Assembly (NCBI RefSeq): GCF_000023945.1
Contig: NC_013158.1
Location: 1,426,001 to 1,490,000 of the forward strand
From: Halorhabdus utahensis DSM 12940
GTDB taxonomy: Archaea; Halobacteriota; Halobacteria; Halobacteriales; Haloarculaceae
Direction: 5' to 3'
DNA length: 64,000 bases
The notes beneath the pieces were generated by a model, which ran no database searches, was not told the origin of the DNA, and saw only the letters and a program-made list of their open reading frames with translations. Position 1 is the stretch's first letter. Each line of letters starts with the position of its first letter. A program made the position numbers and the translations under genes. Of this stretch, positions 25,644 to 34,038 are shown in pieces.

Positions 25644-26618
25644 TCACTCGCGAAGTTTCTCGCGGTCGCCGGTCCCTTCGGTCAGGGCACTCGCCAGGGC
25701 ACCTTTGACCACCACGTCGTCGCCAAGGGTCGTGATGTTGATCTCCGGGATGTTGCCAAAGACCATCTCCGGGAGGCGCTCGCGGATCTTCCCGACGACG
25801 AGTTCCGGATTGTTCTCGGCAACGGCTCCGCCGATGTGGATCACCAGCGGCGCGTACGCCTGGACGATGTTGGCGACGCCCATCGCGTTGAACGTGGCGA
25901 GGCGGTCGATGAACGCGTCGGCAAAGTCGTCCTCACCGGCATATTCGAAGAGGTCCGGGGCCCTGAAGTCGGCGTCCATGACGGGCATATCCGTCTCCCA
26001 GTCGCCGGCCTGGTAGAACTCGCGGGCGTACCGGGGGATGTTCTGTCCGGAAGCGTAGGCCTCCCAGTGGCCGTCCTGGCCACACCCACACGTCATCATC
26101 CCGTCCGAATCGAGCGTCATGTGGCCGACTTCACCGACGTTGCCGTCCCAGCCACTCAGAACGTGGCCGTCGACCGCGACGCCCGCGCCGATCCCCGTCG
26201 AGATGGTCAGATAGGCCATGTTGTCGGGGTTGCGGTCGCTGTGAAAGCGCTCGCCGATCACACCGGCGACCGCATCGTTGTGGAGGTAGACCTCGTCGGT
26301 CCCGGTGAGGTTCCCGAGCGGCCCAGTCAGCGGGATCGTCTCGATCGTGTCCGGGAGGTTCGCCGGGTTTTCGACAACACCTTCGGCGAGATCCAGCGGG
26401 CCGACGGACGCGACCCCGACCGCTTCGACGTCGGTGGGGTCGACCCCCGCATCCGTACAGGCTGCACGCAGCGTCTCAAGCACCGTCTCGGTCACGGCGA
26501 TGCCAGTCGGGCCCGGTGGCGTTTCCCGCTTGTCCTGCCCGAGTTCCTTGCCAGTCCCATCACCGACGACGGCGCGGACGTACGTCGCACCGAGGTCGAC
26601 ACCAGCGTATACGGCCAT
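25644..26618 (-). CDS. ROK family sugar kinase (glucokinase-like)
   Basis: 324 residues. The ATP-phosphate motif VDLGATYVRAVVGD starts the protein, with STGIGAGVAVDG and GEVGHMTLD further on, typical of ROK kinases. The zinc site normally written C-x-C-G-x-x-G-C-x-E appears as CGCGQDGHWEAYASG, so the last cysteine is replaced by histidine, still a plausible ligand. The protein probably phosphorylates glucose or another hexose with ATP. It lies between glpK and pyk on the opposite strand; no regulator domain is present. Confidence 0.85.
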   Translation of the reverse strand: MAVYAGVDLGATYVRAVVGDGTGKELGQDKRETPPGPTGIAVTETVLETLRAACTDAGVDPTDVEAVGVASVGPLDLAEGVVENPANLPDTIETIPLTGPLGNLTGTDEVYLHNDAVAGVIGERFHSDRNPDNMAYLTISTGIGAGVAVDGHVLSGWDGNVGEVGHMTLDSDGMMTCGCGQDGHWEAYASGQNIPRYAREFYQAGDWETDMPVMDADFRAPDLFEYAGEDDFADAFIDRLATFNAMGVANIVQAYAPLVIHIGGAVAENNPELVVGKIRERLPEMVFGNIPEINITTLGDDVVVKGALASALTEGTGDREKLRE

Positions 26619-26746
26619 ATACGTTCAGAAATGGCATTGCCCCACTTAACTACACGCGTTTCGGGGGCGGATATCTCAGGCGAGTGAAAGCACGCACGGT
26701 TCCATCAAAACCCGCGACGAACGGTCGAAAACAGGTGAGTCAGTGT

Positions 26747-28495
26747 TCAGTCGTCGAGCGTTCCGAGTTGTCCCCTGTACAGGACGCCGCGTTCGGCATC
26801 GAGAGTCACGGTCGCACCGTCTTCGAGCTCGTCGGGAACCGTCACGTGGCTCACCGTCGGAATGTCGAGCCGGCGGCCGACGGTGACGGCGTGCCCGCGC
26901 CGGTTGGTGTGGCCGTCGATGATGCCACCGAGCTTCGACGGGTCGCCGAGGAATTCGTCGTCGAAATCGGCGGGAACGGACAGGATCGCGCCCTCAGGCA
27001 CTGATTCGAGATCACCGTCAGTGGTTCGGACGAGCGGCCCCGTCACGAGTCCGTCGACGACGGATTGACCCGTCGTGACGGTCTCGGCCGCCAGGTGAAC
27101 CTTGAGCATGTTCGAGGTGCTGGTGCCCTCGAGTTCGGTCATCATGCCGGAGATGACGACGACGGTGTCGCCGCTCTCGGCGATGCCGGTCTTCAGCGCC
27201 GATTGGACGGCGTTCTGGACGATCGCGTCGGCCCCCTCCGTCGTGAAGGGAGCGGTCGTCGGGAAGATGCCACGCGCGAGGGCGAGCTGTCTGCGGACCC
27301 GCTCGCTGGGCGTCGAGGCGATGATCGGCACCTCGGGGCGGAACTTGGCCGTCCGCAAGGCGGTGTAGCCCGACTCGCTGGCGGCGACGATCGCGGTCGC
27401 GTCGATGTCATCGACCAGGGTCCGGGCCGCATGGGCGAGGGCGTCGGTACGCGTCTTATCCGAAGGCGGGAGTCGCTGTTCGCGAAGTTCGGCGAACTCC
27501 GCGCTCTGTTCGACCTCGTTGACGATGTCCGCCATCGTGGAGACCACCCGCGCCGGGTGGTCGCCGATGGCCGTCTCGCCTGACAGCATGACCGCGTCGG
27601 TCCCGTCGAAGACGGCGTTGGCAACGTCCGAGGCTTCCGCGCGGGTGGGCCGCCGGGACTCCTCCATGGAGTCGAGCATCTCCGTCGCTGTGATAACCGG
27701 CACGCCGGCCTCGTTGCACTGCCGGATGATCCGTTTCTGATACAGCGGCACCTCTTCGAGGGGTAACTCGACACCGAGGTCGCCACGGGCGACCATCACG
27801 CCGTATGACGCCTCGATGATGCTGTCCAGGTTTTCGACTGCACCCTTGCGTTCGACCTTCGAGACGACCGGCACTTCCGTCCCTTCGTTCTCCAGGAAAT
27901 CGCCGATCTTGCGGACGTCGTCACCGTCGCGGACGAAACTCGCCGCCACCAGATCGACTTCCTTCTCGGCAGCGACTTCGAGTTCCGTCCGGTCCTGCTC
28001 GGTCGGGAACGGGAGCCCGAGTTCGACGCCAGGGACGTTGACGCCCTTGCGCGCGCCGAGTTTCCCGCCGTTCTCGACGTGGGCGTAGACGTCGCCGTCC
28101 TCGACTTTTTCGACCGTCGTCTCGATGCGACCGTCGTCGAGCAGGACGCTGTCGCCCGGTTCCACGACGGAGATGTCCACCGAGAGCCCGACATCTTCGG
28201 GCGTCGCGTCGTCGCCCTTGTAGAACCTGATTGTGGTCCCACCGTCGAGTTCGATCGGTTCGCGGATCGGTGCGGTCCGGACTTCCGGGCCGGGGATGTC
28301 GTGCATGACCGCGAGAGACTTCTCCATCTCCGCGTCGACCTCGCGGATGCGGTCGATCATCGTGCGCCGGTGTTCCGGCGAACCGTGACTGGCGTTGAGC
28401 CGCGCGACCGACATGCCGGCCTCAGCCAACTCCTTGATGTCCGCTTTCGATTCCGATGCAGGTCCGAGCGTACAGACGATTTTGGCGTTGCGCAT
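26747..28495 (-). CDS. pyk: Pyruvate kinase with C-terminal PEP-utilising mobile domain
   Basis: 582 residues. The TIM-barrel core starts with KIVCTLGPASESKADIKEL and includes VMVARGDLGVELPLEEVP and LSGETAIGDHPARVV. The C-terminal extension after about residue 480 (GLVTGPLVRTTDGDLESVPE then IIDGHTNRRGHAV) is a phosphohistidine-like PEP-utiliser mobile domain, as in Geobacillus pyruvate kinase; here the usual catalytic His/Thr context reads DGHTNRRGHA. It converts PEP and ADP to pyruvate and ATP, the last glycolytic step, feeding the POR encoded downstream in the window. Confidence 0.95.
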   Translation of the reverse strand: MRNAKIVCTLGPASESKADIKELAEAGMSVARLNASHGSPEHRRTMIDRIREVDAEMEKSLAVMHDIPGPEVRTAPIREPIELDGGTTIRFYKGDDATPEDVGLSVDISVVEPGDSVLLDDGRIETTVEKVEDGDVYAHVENGGKLGARKGVNVPGVELGLPFPTEQDRTELEVAAEKEVDLVAASFVRDGDDVRKIGDFLENEGTEVPVVSKVERKGAVENLDSIIEASYGVMVARGDLGVELPLEEVPLYQKRIIRQCNEAGVPVITATEMLDSMEESRRPTRAEASDVANAVFDGTDAVMLSGETAIGDHPARVVSTMADIVNEVEQSAEFAELREQRLPPSDKTRTDALAHAARTLVDDIDATAIVAASESGYTALRTAKFRPEVPIIASTPSERVRRQLALARGIFPTTAPFTTEGADAIVQNAVQSALKTGIAESGDTVVVISGMMTELEGTSTSNMLKVHLAAETVTTGQSVVDGLVTGPLVRTTDGDLESVPEGAILSVPADFDDEFLGDPSKLGGIIDGHTNRRGHAVTVGRRLDIPTVSHVTVPDELEDGATVTLDAERGVLYRGQLGTLDD

Positions 28496-28848
28496 TTGTT
28501 AGTGCCTCCGTCCGGAGGGTGACGGCCACCGTCGGCTGGCGGGGCCCGCCATGTCTAGAGGGCTCTGTCCCCCAGGGATATGAAACTTATCAGAGCGATC
28601 TGATACGGCAATAATTACCACAAAGGCCCGTGGCATGTGACATCGCACCGTGATTGAATACGCAAACATGACAGAAGTTGAAGGAGATTATTACCTACGT
28701 GTGAAATCGGTTTCGTCTGTATCATGGCATGGATCGTCCCCCCACCAGCAAGAACTGACAACGGGAACGCCAGTGGACGGATAATTTTGCGAGGTGGGTG
28801 AGAATATCCAGACGGATGGGTCCAGCCGCAGACCCATGAGAGCGACCG
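28496..28848. other. Intergenic region after the pyk start
   Basis: The first 120 bases next to pyk probably hold its promoter (AT-rich around 28585-28620). A 38-codon ORF from ATG 28668 to TAA 28784 is open but has no supporting feature. No RNA gene is visible. Confidence 0.35.
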
Positions 28849-29018
28849 ATGTCATCGTTTACGCTCACCAGTCCCGCCTTCGAGGACGGGACACCGATCC
28901 CAAGAGAGTACGGCTACACTGAACGCAACGTCAATCCCCCGCTGTCGGTTTCGGGTGTGCCTGGGGCGGCGGTGTCGCTGGCCATCGTGATGGATGATCC
29001 CGACGCGCTCGAACCTAC
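28849..29018 (+). pseudogene. Truncated PEBP (YbhB/YbcL-type) protein N-terminus
   Basis: The first 56 codons (SSFTLTSPAFEDGTPIPREY, ending at MDDPDALEP) match the N-terminus of the phosphatidylethanolamine-binding/Raf-kinase-inhibitor-like family, including the DDPDA loop. The rest of the domain (the conserved DHW and the GxH motifs) is absent; after DALEP the reading frame changes character and runs, still in frame, into a VOC gene. A deletion fused the two, so a naive 211-codon ORF results. Confidence 0.65.
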
Positions 29019-29079
29019 ACGAGCCGGCAATCACCGCCAAGCAGTAGAGCTAATGTGCCAACACGCAAACCGTCGCGGC

Positions 29080-29484
29080 ATGGAACCGCGATTGACAGTG
29101 CTGACCCTCGGCGTCGAAGACATCGACCGATCGGTCGCGTTTTATCGGGACGGCCTCGGATTCGACGTCCTCGAACGGATGGGCGAGTTCGTCGCCTTCG
29201 AGTTGAACGGGTTCGCACTCGCGCTCTTTCCGCGTGATGACCACGCGCATGGGGCGAACCTCGACCCTGCGGAGACCGGCACCGGTGATGTCTCACTGGC
29301 ACACAACGTCGAGACGCAAGCGGACGTCGACGAACTCATCGCGGAAGCCGAGGCGGCCGGCGCAACGATTACGAAACCGCCGGCCGAGACAGCCTGGGGC
29401 GGCTACTCGGCGTACTTCAGGGACCCGGACGGGCACCTTTGGGAAGTCGCCACGGGTGCCGAGGCGTTCGAACAGTTCATCTAA
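29080..29484 (+). CDS. VOC (glyoxalase/bleomycin-resistance-like) family protein
   Basis: 134 residues from ATG 29080, the natural start by homology (PRLTVLTLGVEDIDRSVAFY then RDGLGFDVLE). The late YSAYFRDPDGHLWEVA segment gives the metal-binding glutamate. Single-domain VOC proteins are metal-dependent enzymes or binding proteins of diverse function; which reaction this one catalyses is not visible. It may also be translated as a fusion with the PEBP remnant upstream, since the frame is open. Confidence 0.75.
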   Translation: MEPRLTVLTLGVEDIDRSVAFYRDGLGFDVLERMGEFVAFELNGFALALFPRDDHAHGANLDPAETGTGDVSLAHNVETQADVDELIAEAEAAGATITKPPAETAWGGYSAYFRDPDGHLWEVATGAEAFEQFI

Positions 29485-29577
29485 ATCCCACGGTCGCTTC
29501 GGACCGGTTCGTCCATGCTCCCGAATGGATGTCCAGTCCGGTATTGCTCATCGAAGTACCGCTCGCGTGCCCCGACC

Positions 29578-30573
29578 ATGGCACCAACACTTATCCCCGG
29601 AGATACCGATGATGCTGGCATGTCGGATACCCTGCGAGATGTGGCAGACGACAACGACATCAAAATCGGCGCAGCGGCCGCAGCCGATCCGATCCGAGGG
29701 GACTTCCAGTATCGGGACGCCCTGCGGGAGTTCAACGCCGTCACGGCCGAGAATGCCATGAAGATGGGGCCGCTACGACCCGACGAGCATACGTATGACT
29801 TCACGGACGGCGACCTGATCGCCGAGTTCGCCCGCGAACACGACATGTACTTCCGCGGTCACGTGCTGGTCTGGCACAACCAGCTGCCGGAGTGGCTACT
29901 CCCCTTCCAGTACACCGACCGGGAACTCCGCCGCTTGCTCGAAGACCACGTCCGCACGGTCGCCGCGCGGTACGCCGGCGACGTCGACACCTGGGACGTC
30001 GTCAACGAGGCCGTCGCCGACGACGGCGGGTTGCGCGAGACGCCCTGGCTGCGAGCCTTTGGCGAGGAGTACCTCGACAAAGCCTTCGAGTGGGCCCACC
30101 AGTCGGCACCCGAGGCCGACCTCTTCTACAACGACTACGGCGCGGACGGCATCAACGACAAGTCCGACGAGATCTACGAGATGGTCTCCGGAATGCTCGA
30201 TCGAGGAGTCCCGATCGACGGCGTCGGCCTCCAGCTGCACGCACTGCACGACCCCGTCGATCCCGACTCGGTCGCCGAGAACATCGAACGCTTCAAAGAT
30301 CTCGGCCTGGCGGTCGAGATCACCGAGATGGATGTCGCCTACACGGCCGAGGATCCGCCCGAGGACCATCAGGAAGTCCAGGCCGACTACTACCGCGAGG
30401 TCGTCGAGAAAGCCATGGCTGCCGGCTGTGACACCTTCGTCATCTGGGGTGTCGCCGACCACCACTCCTGGATCCCCCACTTCGACGACACCCTGACCGA
30501 TGACCCGCTCCTGCTGGACGACGGCTACGACCGCAAACCCGCCTACGACGCGATCGTCGACCTGCTGTCCTGA
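29578..30573 (+). CDS. GH10 family endo-1,4-beta-xylanase
   Basis: 331 residues from ATG 29578 (ATG 29620 is an alternative; the longer frame from 29515 is unlikely). Glycoside hydrolase family 10 motifs are clear: FRGHVLVWHNQLPEW, the acid/base glutamate in DTWDVVNEAV, FYNDYGADG, and the nucleophile in LAVEITEMDVAY, then FVIWGVADHHSW. There is no Sec or Tat signal, carbohydrate-binding module or membrane anchor, so the protein seems intracellular and may act on imported xylo-oligosaccharides. No other xylan genes adjoin it. Confidence 0.93.
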   Translation: MAPTLIPGDTDDAGMSDTLRDVADDNDIKIGAAAAADPIRGDFQYRDALREFNAVTAENAMKMGPLRPDEHTYDFTDGDLIAEFAREHDMYFRGHVLVWHNQLPEWLLPFQYTDRELRRLLEDHVRTVAARYAGDVDTWDVVNEAVADDGGLRETPWLRAFGEEYLDKAFEWAHQSAPEADLFYNDYGADGINDKSDEIYEMVSGMLDRGVPIDGVGLQLHALHDPVDPDSVAENIERFKDLGLAVEITEMDVAYTAEDPPEDHQEVQADYYREVVEKAMAAGCDTFVIWGVADHHSWIPHFDDTLTDDPLLLDDGYDRKPAYDAIVDLLS

Positions 30574-30704
30574 GCGGAGAGCGGGACGTACTTGCCCGGA
30601 AACGGCGGTTTCCGATACCGTCGACGGGGCCACGTCGCCCCGGATGCTGTCGGAATTCCGTCGTATACAAAAACAATAAGTGACTGGTGGCAGAAACTTA
30701 ACGA

Positions 30705-30797
30705 ATGTCTATGTCAGAGAAGGGGATCATAGACACGGTCAAATCGGCGCTCGGGCTCGACAGCGACGACGACGATTCCGAACCGTCGTCGGGCTGA
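30705..30797 (+). CDS. Possible 30-residue microprotein
   Basis: ATG 30705 to TGA 30797 encodes 30 residues: a Lys/Ile/Val-containing amphipathic start (SEKGIIDTVKSALGLDS) followed by an acidic, serine-rich tail. It is preceded by ACAAAAACAATAAG-type AT-rich sequence (TATACAAAAAC at 30664-30674) at promoter distance. The acid tail and helix are haloarchaeal in style and codon use is sensible, but the length makes chance occurrence possible. No function is proposed. Confidence 0.4.
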   Translation: MSMSEKGIIDTVKSALGLDSDDDDSEPSSG

Positions 30798-31004
30798 TCG
30801 GACCCGTCGAGTCGTCGTCACACGACAATGTCGTCGAGGCATCGTTCACACGTTCTGGTCCCCGCCGTGTCGAACCGCCGGGGGAAGCGGATCCGGCTTT
30901 CCGTTCGCTAGTAGTTGTACGTGTCACATGTACCTCAATGATCGCGATACCGCAGACTTACAATCACAACATCTACCTGCGAGTTGCCCGAAAGAACGGT
31001 ATCC

Positions 31005-31679
31005 GTGTCCTACGACGCCATCGTCTTCGACCTGGACGGCGTGTTGCTGACGGGCTATCACACGGCCCCAGCCGTCTACCGCGAAGCCGCCCGGGAGACA
31101 TTCGCTGACTTCGACGTGACCGTCGGGGCGGTTCCCGACGGCCTGGTCAACCCTGACGACACTGGCGAAGTCCGGGCGTTCTGTGCCCACCACGACCTCC
31201 CGCCCGAGGCGTTCTGGGGCTATCGCGAACACGCCTCGACCGTGCTCGAAAACGACCGAATCATCGCCGGCGAACGCGAACCGTTCGACGACGTCGACGT
31301 CCTGCCGTCGCTGGCCGAGGAGACGACGCTGGGGATCGTGAGCAACAACCGCCACGGTACCGTCCGGTTCGTCCGTGAGTATTTCGACTGGGGCGATGCC
31401 TTCGGGGCCGTCCGCGGCCGAGCGCCGACGCTCGATGGCTACGATCGAATGAAGCCCGACCCCCACTATCTGGGGCATACCATCGACGCGCTCGAGGTGG
31501 AACCGACCGAGACGCTGTTCGTCGGCGATCGGCTCTCGGACGTCGAGACGGCCGATCGGGCTGGCACTGACTCGGCGCTGCTGGTCCGGGACGACGACCG
31601 GCCGACCGGCGATCCGGATCCGACGCACGTCATCGATTCTCTCCGGGACCTGGAACCGCTTGCGAGCGACGGATACTGA
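31005..31679 (+). CDS. HAD superfamily hydrolase
   Basis: 224 residues from GTG 31005 (a TTG at 30984 would add seven residues). HAD motifs: I VFDLDGVLLTG, II LGIVSNNRHG (here a Ser/Asn), III the Lys in RMKPDPHYL, IV LFVGDRLSDVETA. A helical cap domain lies between motifs I and II, as in phosphoglycolate-phosphatase-like members. It would dephosphorylate a small metabolite; substrate unknown. The following 290 bases contain the promoter of the POR operon. Confidence 0.85.
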   Translation: MSYDAIVFDLDGVLLTGYHTAPAVYREAARETFADFDVTVGAVPDGLVNPDDTGEVRAFCAHHDLPPEAFWGYREHASTVLENDRIIAGEREPFDDVDVLPSLAEETTLGIVSNNRHGTVRFVREYFDWGDAFGAVRGRAPTLDGYDRMKPDPHYLGHTIDALEVEPTETLFVGDRLSDVETADRAGTDSALLVRDDDRPTGDPDPTHVIDSLRDLEPLASDGY

Positions 31680-31804
31680 CCGCCGACACACTTCGTTGCC
31701 CCCCTGAATTGCCCCCCACAGCTGTCGGCTAAGTATAACAAAAGATAATTTAGAATGATCGGCTACCTTACATACGTTCGGGGTAAATCGTGAAAAACTG
31801 GACG

Positions 31805-31865
31805 TACTACCCTTAAACACCCCGAATTTTGGGGGTATACTTTAGTTATAATGTATTACATACAT
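31805..31865. promoter_or_regulatory. Promoter and operator candidates of the porGDAB operon
   Basis: Two dyads lie about 110-150 bases upstream of porG: ACCCC-N8-GGGGT (31819-31836) and the perfect ATGTAT-TAC-ATACAT (31851-31865). Between them is GTATACTTTAGTTATAATG, a credible TATA region. A related TTACATACG occurs at about 31768-31776. A regulator binding just downstream of the TATA box would repress; which one is unknown. The rest of 31680-31971 holds no gene. A GGTGATC sequence at 31962-31968, matching the haloarchaeal 16S 3' end, is the ribosome binding site of porG. Confidence 0.45.
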
Positions 31866-31971
31866 TGAAGTAGGTGGACTCTCCGATGACCGACGACGTG
31901 CGACGACACGGAGGGGGTCAGCCAGGAGCCCACCATCGCACGTTCGATGTCACTCTATCACGGTGATCACA

Positions 31972-32511
31972 ATGGAAGAAATACGCATTCACGGTCGTGG
32001 CGGCCAGGGTTCGGTTACACTGGCACAGTTATTGGCACAAGCAGCACACGAAGAAGGAACCTGGGCACAGGCGTTCCCGGCGTTCGGCGTCGAGCGACGT
32101 GGCGCGCCCGTCGAGGCGTTCGCGCGCTTCGACGAGACGAAGATCACGGATCGCAGCCAGGTTGACGAGCCCGACTACGTCATCGTTCAGGACACGAGCC
32201 TGCTCGAGTACGTCGACGTCACCGATGGACTCAACGAGGACGGCCTCGTGTTGGTCAACACTGACGCCGACCCCGAAGAGTTGGATATCGAGACCGACGC
32301 CGAGGTCGTCACGGTCGACGCGACCGAGATCGCCCTCCAGCACCTCGGTCGCCCGATCATGAACACCGCGCTGCTCGGGGCCTTCGCCGGCGCGACCGGC
32401 CTGCTCGGTCAGGACAGCATGGAAGCCGTCATCACCCGGAAGTTCGGCGGCGAGATCGGCGAGCAGAACGTCGCCGCAACCAACGAAGCCTTCTCGGAGG
32501 TATCAGCATGA
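31972..32511 (+). CDS. porG: Pyruvate:ferredoxin oxidoreductase gamma subunit
   Basis: 179 residues from ATG 31972, preceded by a good ribosome binding site. The sequence EIRIHGRGGQGSVTLAQLLA and AFPAFGVERRGAPVEAFAR are the conserved opening segments of the gamma domain of 2-oxoacid:ferredoxin oxidoreductases. In this family it forms a structural part of the heterotetramer that oxidatively decarboxylates pyruvate to acetyl-CoA. As a free subunit it shows that this is the four-subunit type; haloarchaeal enzymes usually carry it fused to alpha. It overlaps porD by four bases. Confidence 0.9.
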   Translation: MEEIRIHGRGGQGSVTLAQLLAQAAHEEGTWAQAFPAFGVERRGAPVEAFARFDETKITDRSQVDEPDYVIVQDTSLLEYVDVTDGLNEDGLVLVNTDADPEELDIETDAEVVTVDATEIALQHLGRPIMNTALLGAFAGATGLLGQDSMEAVITRKFGGEIGEQNVAATNEAFSEVSA

Positions 32512-32801
32512 GCCAATCAGAAGACCCATACGAAGACCTGAAAATCACGACCGGTGCCGTCGTGGAACCGAACACCTCCCGCGTGAACAAGACGGGATCC
32601 TGGCGGCAGTTCAAGCCCGTCATCGATGCCGAGACCTGTATCGCCTGCGGGCAGTGTGACACGTTCTGTCCCGACCAGGCGGCCAAGCCGGTCGAGGGAG
32701 AGGACTTCTACGCGTTCGACCTGGACTACTGCAAGGGCTGTGGCATCTGTGAAGAGGTCTGCCCGGTCGACGCCATCGACATGATCCGGGAGGTGAAGTG
32801 A
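32508..32801 (+). CDS. porD: Pyruvate:ferredoxin oxidoreductase delta subunit (2[4Fe-4S] ferredoxin type)
   Basis: 97 residues. Two CxxCxxCxxxC clusters, CIACGQCDTFCPD and CKGCGICEEVCP, define the delta subunit, which carries electrons from the TPP site to external ferredoxin. The N-terminal 40 residues include the usual SWRQFKPVID segment. Start ATG overlaps the porG stop (ATGA); porA follows one base after its stop. Such a free ferredoxin-like subunit is known from Methanothermobacter, Pyrococcus and Thermotoga POR. Confidence 0.92.
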   Translation: MSQSEDPYEDLKITTGAVVEPNTSRVNKTGSWRQFKPVIDAETCIACGQCDTFCPDQAAKPVEGEDFYAFDLDYCKGCGICEEVCPVDAIDMIREVK

Positions 32802-32802
32802 C

Positions 32803-34038
32803 ATGGCCAAAGCTGAGCAAGAGCCAAATCCGTCCGGCGAGCAGGAAGTGATGAAAGGGACGTCGGCCGTCGCCAAGGGCGTCATGGCCGCCGACCCCGA
32901 CGTCATCTCGGCGTACCCGATCACCCCCCAGACCGGCGTCGTCGAGAAGCTCTCGGAACTCGTCGCCGACGGCGAACTCGACAGCGAGTTCATCAAGGTC
33001 GACAGCGAGTTCAACGCCGCTTCGACGTGTATCGGCGCGTCGGCGGCCGGCGCTCGCGCGTTCTCCGCGACGTCGAGCCAGGGCCTGAAGCTGATGAGCG
33101 AACCGCTGTTCACGGCGGCGGGCATGCGCCTTCCGATCGTGATGGCGGTCGCCAACCGGTCGCTGTCGGCCCCCCTCTCGATCTGGGCCGACCACACCGA
33201 CGCCTTCGCCGAGCGCGACGGCGGCATGTTGCAGTTCCACGCCGAGGACGTCCAGGAAGCCATCGACCACGTCCTGATGGGCTTCCGTGTCGCCGAACAG
33301 GTCAATCTCCCTGTCCTCTCGAACTTTGACGGCTTTATTCTGACCCACGTCCAGGAACCCGCCGACATCCCGAGCGAGGAGGAGGTCAACGAGTTCCTGC
33401 CGCCGCGTGACCCCGCGTTCACGCTCGATCCCAGCGATCCGAAGACGATGGGTGCCTACGCCCGGCCCGAACACTGGACGGAGGCGCGCTACGAGATCCA
33501 GGCCGCGATGATGGAGTCCAAAGAGGTCTGGGCCGAAACCGTCGAGGAGTTCAAGGAGGTCTTCGGCCGGGACTACACCGAGTACAACGGCATGATCGAC
33601 ACCTACCACGGCGACGCCGACTACCGCCTCGTCGCCCTGGGGTCGATGTGCGGGACGATCCGCGGCGTCATCGACCAGTACCGCGAGCAGGGCGTCGACG
33701 TCGGGCTCGTCCGCCCGCGCGTCCACCGGCCGTTCCCGACCGAGGAGATCCGGAAAGCGCTCGGCGACGCCGAGGCCGTCGGCGTCCTGACCAAGGAGAT
33801 GTCGCCCGGCTACGAGTCCGCACTCGCCGGCGAGATCAAGGGGACGCTGTACCACGCCGAGAACCAGCCGCCGATCAAGAGCTTCGTCATCGGGATGGCC
33901 GGCCGGGACATCACCGCCGCCGAGATCGGCGCGATGATCGAGGAGACCATGGAGGCCTCCGGGCCGATGACTTTCGACGAGCAGGAATCGTGGCCACAGC
34001 TGCGTGAGGAACTCCTCCAAACTGGAGGCGATCAATAA
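32803..34038 (+). CDS. porA: Pyruvate:ferredoxin oxidoreductase alpha subunit
   Basis: 411 residues. The N-terminal pyrimidine-binding domain has SAYPITPQTGVVEKLSEL and the TPP-interacting FIKVDSEFNAAS. The segment NRSLSAPLSIWADHTDAF is close to the pyruvate-specific form. No gamma domain is fused at either end. It acts with porB to decarboxylate pyruvate with CoA and ferredoxin in the cytoplasm. The stop TAA overlaps the porB ATG by one base. Confidence 0.92.
   Translation: MAKAEQEPNPSGEQEVMKGTSAVAKGVMAADPDVISAYPITPQTGVVEKLSELVADGELDSEFIKVDSEFNAASTCIGASAAGARAFSATSSQGLKLMSEPLFTAAGMRLPIVMAVANRSLSAPLSIWADHTDAFAERDGGMLQFHAEDVQEAIDHVLMGFRVAEQVNLPVLSNFDGFILTHVQEPADIPSEEEVNEFLPPRDPAFTLDPSDPKTMGAYARPEHWTEARYEIQAAMMESKEVWAETVEEFKEVFGRDYTEYNGMIDTYHGDADYRLVALGSMCGTIRGVIDQYREQGVDVGLVRPRVHRPFPTEEIRKALGDAEAVGVLTKEMSPGYESALAGEIKGTLYHAENQPPIKSFVIGMAGRDITAAEIGAMIEETMEASGPMTFDEQESWPQLREELLQTGGDQ

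Noticed and set aside
28668-28784. 38-codon ORF upstream of the PEBP/VOC fusion
   Set aside because: No motif, no clear ribosome site, and length within chance in an AT-richer gap.
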